The notes below the pieces were generated by a model. The model was not told the DNA's origin. It saw only the letters and a list, made by a program, of their open reading frames with translations, and made no database searches. This document shows, piece by piece, positions 24,745-30,685 of a stretch of DNA of 34,756 nucleotides; within the stretch, counting starts at the first letter, position 1, and the number at the start of each line of letters is the position of its first letter. The stretch lies in the IMG/VR virus record IMGVR_UViG_3300009183_008016, positions 1-34,756 of that record. One strand, written 5' to 3'. This DNA is from a virus. Made by a program: the position numbers and the translations under genes.

Positions 24745-24965
24745 TTAGACCTCTGTCTGCCTTTTCTTTGTTGTGCGTCTGCGGCCTGCTTTTCATTTTC
24801 TTTTTGCTGTATGAATCTTTCAATCAGCCATTTTCTAAGATTGATAGGCAGTCTCATAGACATAGTCATGTCCATCTGCATGTGATACTGAAAGAAGAAT
24901 ATTTCCTCGGCTAATTGCTCCCAAAGACCTATGCTTGGGTCTTGGCCTTCTTTCGCCGAGGGAAG
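24741..24965 (-). CDS. -1 frame extension of the baseplate gene (frameshift product C-terminus)
   Basis: An open frame of 74 codons in the -1 frame relative to the gp26-like gene. It begins LPSAKEGQDPSIGLWEQLAE, continues EIFFFQYHMQMD, then LPINLRKWLIERFIQQKENE, and ends in a Gln/Lys/Arg-rich tail. It has no ATG, GTG or TTG before its 29th codon, although the LWEQLAEEI part looks like conserved protein. The -1 frame opens at a TGA (24978-24980) directly before the slippery run, and its own stop overlaps the next gene's ATG. The likely product is a 430-residue fusion (356 zero-frame residues plus 74) made by -1 ribosomal frameshifting. An independent small gene with an AUA or internal ATG start is the alternative. 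Confidence 0.68.
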   Translation of the reverse strand, partial: LPSAKEGQDPSIGLWEQLAEEIFFFQYHMQMDMTMSMRLPINLRKWLIERFIQQKENEKQAADAQQRKGRQRSK

Positions 24966-24974
24966 AAAAAATTT
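24905..24974 (-). promoter_or_regulatory. Candidate programmed -1 ribosomal frameshift signal
   Basis: On the minus strand the codons GCA AAT TTT TTC contain two overlapping slippery heptamers, A AAT TTT (24974-24968) and T TTT TTC (24971-24965). Three bases later a long hairpin can form. Its outer stem is CCTCGGC (24961-24955) with GCCGAGG (24911-24905), seven perfect pairs. Its inner stem is CCAAGACC (24945-24938) with GGTCTTTGG (24929-24921), eight pairs and one bulge. The zero-frame TAG (24929-24931) lies inside the hairpin. A slippery site followed by structure, with the stop just downstream, is the classical layout, as in the lambda G/GT tail assembly genes. Confidence 0.7.
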
Positions 24975-26032
24975 GCTTCAAGTGGCAGATCGATGTTGAA
25001 TTCGGCCAAGCAGCTTGGACAAACAATATCTACATCTGTGTTTACTCCAAATGGAGGTTCGTTAATCATGTTTCTGATGTAAGAAACATCATTAATTGGC
25101 AAATTCTTTAGAAGGATCTGCAATTCATTCTTATTTACAATCCCATCAATATCATTTAGCAATTGCGCTGTTCTGTAGATCAAAGTGTCATCTACACCAT
25201 TGTCGCCAAAAGCCTTGATTCTTCTGTCACGATGGTCTTGAATTTCTTGCTCGTCCTTTCCACTTGAAAGTCGATAGCTGAATGGCAGCTTGGATGTCGG
25301 AAGGACATCACGAAGTTCTGGGCCGAAATCGTCGGGAGTATATTCCACATACAAACTATTAAGGTCAATACTTGTTGAGAACTTTGTTTCACATTCAGGG
25401 CACTTGATTTCCACATCGTAACTTGGCCCATAACTGATGCCACGAAGATAGATAAGCAAATATGTTCTGTCGATAGTGAGCAGATTTTCCGTGCGGAAGT
25501 TTTCCTTCAAGCACTTTTGAAAAATCATGTTGATGGCTTGACCCTTCTTAACAAATCGAGGAGTAGCCAAAATCTGCTCTTCTTCGCCAGTCATAGGCCT
25601 CAAAGACACAATTCCATTGCTTGGTCCATTTTCGCCATCATAGAACTTACCTTTGGATGGCAATTCAATCTCTTCAAATACGGTTGTTGAGCCACGAAGA
25701 CCTTCAAGAAGCTCCTTGAGGTGGCCAGATGCATTTGAGCCAGAAAGTGTGTTGGACGGCGTTGTGTACGAATTATTTTCGCTAACAGAACTCATATTGT
25801 TTAGGCCACGCTTTGGCTGAGTGGTAGATTTTGCCGCTGCTAACGCAGCAGCAAAAGCGGGAGGAATGTTCCCTGAGATTGGAATTCCAGCAGTCGAAGC
25901 ATCAATGGGGTCTCCCGATTCGGCTGCAACTTGTTGACGAATCTGATTGACTGAATCTAGGGGCGCTGATGATTGTGCGGTATCTTGACTCTGATCGCTT
26001 GGCCTTCTCATGCGGAAACTTTCATCTGCCAT
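24929..26032 (-). CDS. 26: gp26-type baseplate hub protein (zero-frame product)
   Basis: A 367-residue protein starting MADESFRMRRP at ATG 26032, with Shine-Dalgarno AGGAG. The first 110 or so residues are Ser/Ala/Gln-rich and probably disordered. The conserved part contains ELPSKGKFYDG, SLRPMTGEEEQILATPRFVK and KGQAINMIFQKCL, diagnostic of the T4 gp26 baseplate family. Two CxxC pairs (CPEC at 211-214 and CPSC at 338-341) form a likely zinc ribbon. T4 gp26 acts in assembly of the baseplate hub. The end of the gene carries a frameshift signal leading into a 74-residue extension. It is larger than T4 gp26 (about 208 residues). Confidence 0.82.
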   Translation of the reverse strand: MADESFRMRRPSDQSQDTAQSSAPLDSVNQIRQQVAAESGDPIDASTAGIPISGNIPPAFAAALAAAKSTTQPKRGLNNMSSVSENNSYTTPSNTLSGSNASGHLKELLEGLRGSTTVFEEIELPSKGKFYDGENGPSNGIVSLRPMTGEEEQILATPRFVKKGQAINMIFQKCLKENFRTENLLTIDRTYLLIYLRGISYGPSYDVEIKCPECETKFSTSIDLNSLYVEYTPDDFGPELRDVLPTSKLPFSYRLSSGKDEQEIQDHRDRRIKAFGDNGVDDTLIYRTAQLLNDIDGIVNKNELQILLKNLPINDVSYIRNMINEPPFGVNTDVDIVCPSCLAEFNIDLPLEANFFFPRRKKAKTQA

Positions 26033-26079
26033 TTTTTTACTCCTGATTTTTGTTCGCCCGTCCTGCATTTAGTGACGGA

Positions 26080-26106
26080 TTGTCTAGTTTTCGTTACTAT
26101 TATAGT
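26080..26106. promoter_or_regulatory. Candidate divergent promoter region
   Basis: The 102-base gap between the baseplate gene (minus) and the small gene at 26135 (plus) holds a perfect TATAAT on the minus strand (26104-26099) and TATAGT on the plus strand (26101-26106). The plus box is preceded by TTGTCT (26080-26085) at a short 15-base spacing. The minus -35 is poor. Overlapping -10 boxes suggest that only one direction is used at a time. Confidence 0.4.
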
Positions 26107-26134
26107 ATAAGAAATATTTTTTTAAGAGTTGTAC

Positions 26135-26494
26135 ATGGAAATTAACTTTCAGAATATAGAAGAAATGTTTTTTCTTGACAAAAATGTTCGGGAACTATTG
26201 CCTGAGTTCAGAAACGATTTTGATTCATGGAGAATTTCACAAATGTCTCCCGGTCTTAGACAACTGGGACAAAAAAGTTTGATGAATGTTCTGAATGGAT
26301 TGGAAAAAGAACAATTGCAAAGATTAACAGATCATTTTGGAAAACAAGTATTTGTTGGCAGGTTGAATGCCAACATAGTCGAACATTATAATTTTACAAA
26401 TGAACAACACGACGATCTTTGCAAGTATACAGAATTCAAGGACTTCTGTATCACAATGAACAAAGATGGAGTTGTGGCAACATTTTGGAGATGA
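26135..26494 (+). CDS. Hypothetical protein
   Basis: A 119-residue protein starting MEINFQNIEEMFFL at ATG 26135, with AAGAG upstream; a TTG two codons earlier is also in frame. It is helix-rich and amphipathic (MSPGLRQLGQKSLMNVLNGL, EKEQLQRLTDHFGKQVFVGR). No known motif is visible. It is the first of four tightly packed plus-strand genes (26135-27479), and its stop overlaps an ATG at 26491 as ATGA. Function unknown. Confidence 0.6.
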   Translation: MEINFQNIEEMFFLDKNVRELLPEFRNDFDSWRISQMSPGLRQLGQKSLMNVLNGLEKEQLQRLTDHFGKQVFVGRLNANIVEHYNFTNEQHDDLCKYTEFKDFCITMNKDGVVATFWR

Positions 26495-26496
26495 CC

Positions 26497-26841
26497 ATGA
26501 ATTTTGTTGAACTTTTTATGTTTTTAATTAGCACCATTGGAATGTCACATATCATTGTGGACGGATCAATACTTCAATGGTTTCGGGATCTTGTCAAAAG
26601 CATTTCAATCAAAATGCGTGTTCCAAAACTTGGAGGAGTAGTCGATTGCTACTTGTGTTGCGGCACTTGGTGCGGCTTCTTTATGGGCTGGGTTTGGCTT
26701 TCAAATAATCTATTTGAAATATTTGCCTGTGGCTGTGCAGGAGGTTTCATTTCAAACTTCGCAGCAGTCATTATGAACTGGATAGAATCAGCAACTATTG
26801 TCAATCTACCATCTGAAGAGACAAATGAAGGAAAATCCTAA
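26497..26841 (+). CDS. Small membrane protein with CxxC-x-W motif (DUF1360-like)
   Basis: A 114-residue protein starting MNFVELFMFLISTIG at ATG 26497, six bases after GGAG. An in-frame ATG at 26491 overlapping the previous stop is the alternative. It has hydrophobic segments at about 1-20, 53-75 and 76-97. Between the first two lies CYLCCGTWCGFFMGW, matching the C-x-x-C-x-x-W pattern of the DUF1360 family of small phage and bacterial membrane proteins. The family's role is not established. The 3' end overlaps the zinc-ribbon gene at 26825. Confidence 0.6.
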   Translation: MNFVELFMFLISTIGMSHIIVDGSILQWFRDLVKSISIKMRVPKLGGVVDCYLCCGTWCGFFMGWVWLSNNLFEIFACGCAGGFISNFAAVIMNWIESATIVNLPSEETNEGKS

Positions 26842-27106
26842 TCTATATGTTTTGCATTGCAACAAATGCCACTTTAAGCGTTTCTCCAAAGGAAACGACA
26901 TCGATGATTTGTTGCAAATAAAGCAAAGCGACATACCAAGAAACATACCAAAACTTGATATTGTGAAAAAAAAATCTGTTAACGCACCAAATAAAAAAAG
27001 AACAAAAATGTTCAAATGCCCAAATTGCGGCTTCACAGTCAAGGCTTATAAAGTTGAAAATGTAGAAGAGGAAATAGAAGAGGAAATAGAAGAAAAAAAT
27101 GAGTAG
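26825..27106 (+). CDS. Zinc-ribbon protein
   Basis: A 93-residue protein starting MKENPNLYVLHCNKC. It has two CxxC pairs, CNKC at 12-15 and CPNC near 66-69, separated by a Lys-rich linker. They could bind one zinc ion as a split ribbon. The C-terminus is a run of Glu and Ile (EEEIEEEIEE) encoded by a 12-base tandem repeat. Zinc ribbons of this size in phages often contact nucleic acid or RNA polymerase, but no target is evident. It overlaps its neighbours on both sides (17 and 8 bases), typical of a co-translated cluster. Confidence 0.65.
   Translation: MKENPNLYVLHCNKCHFKRFSKGNDIDDLLQIKQSDIPRNIPKLDIVKKKSVNAPNKKRTKMFKCPNCGFTVKAYKVENVEEEIEEEIEEKNE
27065..27088 (+). repeat. Two perfect 12-base tandem repeats
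   Basis: GAAGAGGAAATA occurs twice in a row and is followed by a partial third copy. It encodes the Glu/Ile-rich tail of the zinc-ribbon protein and may vary in copy number by slippage. Confidence 0.9.
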
Positions 27107-27479
27107 ACCAATTGGACTAATGGATGTAAAGCAAGCTCTCCGTGACAGTAGGTTCCGTGAGAGCTTGCCTCCTAGTTTTACATCAGATATTCAAAAATAT
27201 CTGAACAATCCCGGTTGCGCTTGCAATGTTCCAATCTATAAAAAGGTCATGTCTGAGGCCAAGGAGCAATTGCAGCAATACTTTCCAAATCGATCTGTCG
27301 CAAATCTTGACGATGAAGCTAAGAAACTTGCCGAAAACAATTGGCGTGTAATTAATTGCAAAGCCGAAGATTTGGAAAAGGAACTCAAAAAACTTCCAAG
27401 CGGTCGGAAACAAATTGCTATTGCACGATATGAAGACATGGTGACAGTTATTGTTAACGAGCTTGATGTTTTATTCTGA
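27099..27479 (+). CDS. Hypothetical protein
   Basis: A 126-residue protein starting MSRPIGLMDVKQALRDSRF. It has a helical N-terminal half with a conserved-looking segment (SFTSDIQKYLNNPGCACNVP) and a C-terminal half of mixed strands (KQIAIARYEDMVTVIVNEL). The family is not recognised. Its ATG lies inside the end of the zinc-ribbon gene (8-base overlap), and its stop converges with the minus-strand GT2 gene (9-base overlap). Two perfect hairpins occur near its 5' end (27131-27203). Confidence 0.62.
   Translation: MSRPIGLMDVKQALRDSRFRESLPPSFTSDIQKYLNNPGCACNVPIYKKVMSEAKEQLQQYFPNRSVANLDDEAKKLAENNWRVINCKAEDLEKELKKLPSGRKQIAIARYEDMVTVIVNELDVLF
27131..27203 (+). other. Two adjacent perfect hairpins inside a coding region
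   Basis: GCAAGCTCTC (27131-27140) pairs with GAGAGCTTGC (27159-27168) around an 18-base loop. CAGATATT (27184-27191) pairs with AATATCTG (27196-27203) around a CAAA loop. Both lie within the first 105 bases of the gene at 27099. They are seen directly; a role in RNA structure or regulation is inference. Confidence 0.5.
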
Positions 27480-28436
27480 ATTTTTGTAATACAAAGTTGT
27501 ATTTTTCATCATTTTTTTACATGAATCAATCATTTTGGTAGGGTATTGATCATACTTGGATATTTCCATTGGCCAATCGCATGCTGCCAATCTTCTTGAG
27601 CCAAGTATTTTTGCGTTATTATAGAAAGAAAAAGCCTTGTCATATTGTTTAATTGCGTAAAATATATCTGCCAGCATACACCAAAATTCAGCCATTGTAG
27701 GCTTTTTTATAATACAGTTTACTATGTGATTCAAAGAATTTTTATAGTCTTTTTTCATGTAACACAGAACCATTGACATATAGTAATGAGTCATATAGTA
27801 TGATATTGTTGGTTTTTTTTGTTGGTGTAAATATAAATCAGCATAATTTATAAATGAGTCCCAATTTTTATCTAGCAATTCATTGCAAGCCATATAATAG
27901 ACAGGGTCTGGCAACAAAGGTTGTCTTTCATGCCATTTTTTAGTCAATTCTTTAATGTAAGAATAGTTTTGATTATTTGCAGAAGATAAGAAAACATTTA
28001 TAAAATTCGATTCATTTTCGATGGTTTCATACACAGGGTTAGTAAATTTGAGTCCAATTGATTTGTGCCACAATCTGGTTTGTCTTGTTATTATATCACC
28101 CTGCATGACACCAAAGTTATAAGAATAAGCAGGGCCAGCAACAGCATTTTTTATAATTTCTAATCCAGAAAGAAAACTTTCATATGGTTCTAATTGTAGA
28201 ATCCAATCTGTTTTTGTCTGGGAAATTAATTCATTTCGAGCTTTTGCAAAATCTTCGCATCCTGCCAATTTAATTATTTTTGCGCCTTTTTGAGCCAATA
28301 TATCAATTGTTTTGTCTGACGAACCTAAATCGCCAACCAATAAATTGAATTTAATTTCTTTGGTTGAATCAAGAAAATTCTGAATTGTTTCTTGATTGTT
28401 CCTCACTAACATGTTCACCGTCAGAGGACTGTTCAT
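27471..28436 (-). CDS. GT2-type glycosyltransferase-like protein with TPR-like C-terminus, DxD degenerate
   Basis: A 321-residue protein starting MNSPLTVNMLVRNNQETIQN, with GGA upstream at good spacing; a TTG four codons earlier is in frame. The N-terminal domain follows the GT2 pattern: NMLVRNNQETIQNFLDS, LLVGDLGSSDKTIDILAQKG, then EDFAKARNELISQTKTDWIL. The metal-binding DxD normally found after DWIL is replaced by QLEPYE, so catalytic activity is doubtful. The C-terminal part has TPR-like helices (SYYMTHYYMSMVLCYMKKDY, EFWCMLADIFYAIKQYDKAF). It may be a divergent enzyme or a binding protein. The 5' end overlaps the small gene at 28369-28587. Confidence 0.72.
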   Translation of the reverse strand: MNSPLTVNMLVRNNQETIQNFLDSTKEIKFNLLVGDLGSSDKTIDILAQKGAKIIKLAGCEDFAKARNELISQTKTDWILQLEPYESFLSGLEIIKNAVAGPAYSYNFGVMQGDIITRQTRLWHKSIGLKFTNPVYETIENESNFINVFLSSANNQNYSYIKELTKKWHERQPLLPDPVYYMACNELLDKNWDSFINYADLYLHQQKKPTISYYMTHYYMSMVLCYMKKDYKNSLNHIVNCIIKKPTMAEFWCMLADIFYAIKQYDKAFSFYNNAKILGSRRLAACDWPMEISKYDQYPTKMIDSCKKMMKNTTLYYKNSE

Positions 28437-28587
28437 TATTTTTTCCAAATTTGTTCTCTAATAAAAAACCTATGGCTAACGCTTCGTCATTCAAGTTCTT
28501 TTTTTGATAGTACGATTGAAGTTCCCTATAAAATTTGGGAGCATCTGGTTTGTCCAACATGGAAGCAAAAATTTGTGATATTTCCAT
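28369..28587 (-). CDS. Small hypothetical helical protein
   Basis: A 72-residue frame. It begins MEISQIFASMLDKPDAPKFY, has a helical TPR-like stretch (YRELQSYYQKKNLNDEALAI, GFLLENKF) and ends in a polar tail. Its last 68 bases overlap the start of the GT2-like gene in another frame. No Shine-Dalgarno is seen before the ATG. It fills the space between the GT2-like gene and the divergent gp55-like gene, which is otherwise uncovered, and the protein-like composition of the first 50 residues favours a real gene. Function unknown. Confidence 0.5.
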   Translation of the reverse strand: MEISQIFASMLDKPDAPKFYRELQSYYQKKNLNDEALAIGFLLENKFGKNNEQSSDGEHVSEEQSRNNSEFS

Positions 28588-28600
28588 AAAATATTATAAG
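28573..28600 (+). promoter_or_regulatory. Candidate promoter for the gp55-like gene
   Basis: TTGTGA (28573-28578) and TATAAG (28595-28600) are separated by 16 bases. The gp55-like gene follows with a strong Shine-Dalgarno (AAAGGAG) at 28608-28614. Matches to consensus are four and five of six. Confidence 0.45.
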
Positions 28601-28617
28601 CACTATAAAGGAGATAA

Positions 28618-29163
28618 ATGGCGACAGAATATTTGAATAACAAGACATTTGAATCGCTTATCGTCCATTTCCAAAAAACAAAAAAGGAAAGAGTTAAATA
28701 TCAACTTTTCATGGATGATATTATAGAAACGCAAAACAGAGTTGGTAAAAAAGATAAATATAAAAAACCTGAATCTTGGTTATTGACCGAAAAAGAATTT
28801 AAGATTATTTCATCCGAATTTCAAGAATCACAGGACCAACTAGCAATAGCTTTTTATACATTATCTGAAAATATAGTCAGATATGCCAAGTTTAATCTTA
28901 TAGATCAAGATGATGCCGTGCAGGAAGGAGTCATGATCTGTTTTGAAAAGATTGATCGTTTTGATCCAGAAAAAGGCAAAGCTTTTAATTATATGACAAC
29001 ATGTATTCTAAATCATTTCCGTCAACTTTACAGGACTGCAAGAAACTACAATGAACTAAAAAGAAAATATCTTGACTTCATACAAATTCAACTTGATCAA
29101 AAATTACCACCCATTAAAACAAAAAATTTGTATAAAAGACACAATATCGTTAGTGATCCTTGA
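28618..29163 (+). CDS. 55: gp55-like late-transcription sigma factor
   Basis: A 181-residue protein whose core is sigma-70 region 2. The segment DDAVQEGVMICFEKIDRFDP (about 100-119) is followed by EKGKAFNYMTTCILNHFRQL and YRTARNYNELKRKYLDF (about 120-156). These match the -10-binding and core-binding helices of phage late sigma factors. There is no region 4, as in T4 gp55, which directs RNA polymerase to TATAAATA late promoters together with the sliding clamp and gp33. Exact TATAAATA boxes are found at 706-713 and 8598-8605. The small gene at 29224 follows on the same strand. Confidence 0.82.
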   Translation: MATEYLNNKTFESLIVHFQKTKKERVKYQLFMDDIIETQNRVGKKDKYKKPESWLLTEKEFKIISSEFQESQDQLAIAFYTLSENIVRYAKFNLIDQDDAVQEGVMICFEKIDRFDPEKGKAFNYMTTCILNHFRQLYRTARNYNELKRKYLDFIQIQLDQKLPPIKTKNLYKRHNIVSDP

Positions 29164-29223
29164 TATTCGTCATCAATTTTTATAAAATATTTTGTCTCTT
29201 ATTTTTTTGAAAAAGCAGGTTAT

Positions 29224-29484
29224 ATGATAAATCAAGGTAAAAGTCTATTTGATCAGATAGAAAATCAAGAATTGATACAAAAACTGATTGACTCTGGTTA
29301 TGGAAAAATAGTTGATGCATTCCTTCTACATGATGCAAAGGTATACACCAAGAAAGGTCGTCTCAATAAAAGTGGTGCATGTAGGGTTCTAAAGTGCAAA
29401 CCCAAAGAACTTGAAGATTCTCTGAAGGCGTGTCAAGAAATATTGAAATCAGAACTTAAAGTTGAAATTTTAGAAGAAGATTAA
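29224..29484 (+). CDS. Small HTH-like protein downstream of gp55-like gene
   Basis: An 86-residue protein starting MINQGKSLFDQIENQELIQK. The middle part, DAFLLHDAKVYTKKGRLNKS followed by GACRVLKCKPKELEDSLKAC, reads as a basic loop followed by helix-turn-helix-like packing and could contact DNA or RNA polymerase. Its position right after the gp55-like gene invites comparison with T4 gp33, the late co-activator, but there is no recognisable sequence match. The stop overlaps by four bases the convergent tail-tube-like gene at 29481. Confidence 0.6.
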   Translation: MINQGKSLFDQIENQELIQKLIDSGYGKIVDAFLLHDAKVYTKKGRLNKSGACRVLKCKPKELEDSLKACQEILKSELKVEILEED

Positions 29485-29990
29485 ACCAATGAGACGGCCC
29501 TGTCATATCTTAATGTGACATCAACAGTTACAACCTCGCTTGTTCCCATGTCTAGATCACCAAAATTGATGTCTTGTGGCCAAGCGGCCACAAGAAGCCA
29601 AGACTCTAATGTTTCTCCAGTACCATCATACAATTCTAAATAAGCATCTTTTTTGAAACCATCGGCTGATGCATTCCACTGCTCTGTGCCCGTGTCATAA
29701 ATTTGATTAATCCAACCAAGAACTGGGTTGCTATTCTTTTTAAGGTCATAAAGAGTCAATGTAATCGGCTTCCACTCGGGTTTGCCGGGATAATAAATAG
29801 TCTCATTCAAATGCTCCATTGAAAGCTCTTTGAAGGAAACAGATGGCCTAGAAGCCTTTTGAGGAGGCAAAGCATTAATTCCTTGTGCGCTTATGTTATC
29901 GATTTTAAGCAGCCATCTATTTTTTCTTTTGAAACATCCATCAGCTTGCGATAAACCAAAATCGTCAAACCAACCCATTTGTTGAGCCAT
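29481..29990 (-). CDS. gp19-type tail tube protein, second copy (minor tube or tube-initiator candidate)
   Basis: A 169-residue protein of the T4 gp19 tail-tube fold. It shares its layout with the tube protein at 30063-30656. Both have FKRK(N/Y)RW near the start, ASRP.....E followed by a Y(Y/L) strand, PGK..W.(P/S)IT(L/V)T.YD, (L/S)YDGTG.T(L/M)E(S/T)W, and (W)P...NFGDLD...SE...(V/L).LTLR(F/Y). It differs in a distinct N-terminus (MAQQMGWFDDFGLSQADGCF) and lacks the long middle loop. Such second copies can cap or initiate the tube, comparable to T4 gp48/gp54, but that is inference. A terminator sits between the two tube genes, so this copy is likely made in smaller amounts. Confidence 0.8.
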   Translation of the reverse strand: MAQQMGWFDDFGLSQADGCFKRKNRWLLKIDNISAQGINALPPQKASRPSVSFKELSMEHLNETIYYPGKPEWKPITLTLYDLKKNSNPVLGWINQIYDTGTEQWNASADGFKKDAYLELYDGTGETLESWLLVAAWPQDINFGDLDMGTSEVVTVDVTLRYDRAVSLV

Positions 29991-30002
29991 TAAAACCCCA
30001 AT

Positions 30003-30037
30003 AAATAAAAAAGGCCTCGTACTTTATATACGAGGCC
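30003..30037 (-). terminator. Intrinsic terminator after the main tail tube gene
   Basis: On the minus strand a nine-base perfect stem (GGCCTCGTA / TACGAGGCC) with a seven-base loop is followed by a run of six T and then ATTTATT. It lies 26 bases after the tube gene stop and before the second tube gene. It should end, or partly end, transcription of the sheath-tube operon. Confidence 0.9.
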
Positions 30038-30062
30038 CAAAATCGAAATTTTAGTTTTATAT

Positions 30063-30656
30063 TTAGGCGTTGCAACCGATCTTGCTTGGAACTGGTATGT
30101 TGATTCCGCAAGATGGTGTGTATTTAGCTTCGCTAAATCTAAGAGTCAACTCAAGACTTGCTTCTTCGGAGCTACTATAGTCGAGGTCACCAAAGTTAAC
30201 AGCGGTTGGCCACATGTTCTTTAATTCCCATGTTTCCATAGTCGCACCAGTACCATCGTACATACTCAATGTGCCAATAGCAGCCCAACCACCTTCTGCT
30301 CCGTCATTGCCTCTTCGTGATGTCTGCGAAAGGCTATTAGGGTCGGTGAAGTTGTAAACGGATGCAAGCCAGTTCCACAGAGTCTGCATACCACCAGCGC
30401 CAGCACCACCGATATCATAGTAGGTCACGGTGATAGATTCCCAACTACCTTTACCGGGAATCCACATCTTGCCGTGAAGATAGTTAATTTCAGTTTCCTC
30501 AATCGTAAGATTGGGGCGGCTTGCAACTTTCACGAATGCACTGGGAACAATTTGGTTGTTCCATTGAACATCAAATGTCCATCTGTACTTGCGCTTGAAA
30601 ACAATCGCTGGCCCGCCGATTTTATCAAGGCCCATATTTCCACGAATTATAGCCAT
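30063..30656 (-). CDS. 19: Tail tube protein, gp19-like
   Basis: A 197-residue protein of the T4 gp19 family, which stacks as rings inside the contractile sheath. Landmarks are FKRKYRWTFDVQW (21-33), VASRPNLTIEETEINYLHGK, WIPGKGSWESITVTYYDIGG, SMYDGTGATMETWELKNMWP and NFGDLDYSSSEEASLELTLR. A Gly-rich loop (GGAGAGG) and a longer central insertion distinguish it from the paralogue at 29481. It follows the sheath gene by 29 bases with a strong Shine-Dalgarno (AAGGAG), the T4 order gp18 to gp19. The terminator immediately downstream fits high-level expression as the major tube protein. Confidence 0.92.
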   Translation of the reverse strand: MAIIRGNMGLDKIGGPAIVFKRKYRWTFDVQWNNQIVPSAFVKVASRPNLTIEETEINYLHGKMWIPGKGSWESITVTYYDIGGAGAGGMQTLWNWLASVYNFTDPNSLSQTSRRGNDGAEGGWAAIGTLSMYDGTGATMETWELKNMWPTAVNFGDLDYSSSEEASLELTLRFSEAKYTPSCGINIPVPSKIGCNA

Positions 30657-30685
30657 CTTATTCTCCTTGTAAAAATTATTTCAAC

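Noticed and set aside
24835-25026. A 63-codon frame in the third phase (MFVQAAWPNSTS...) overlapping the baseplate gene end
   Set aside because: Its protein is not conserved-looking and it has no ribosome site; the -1 frame explains the region better.
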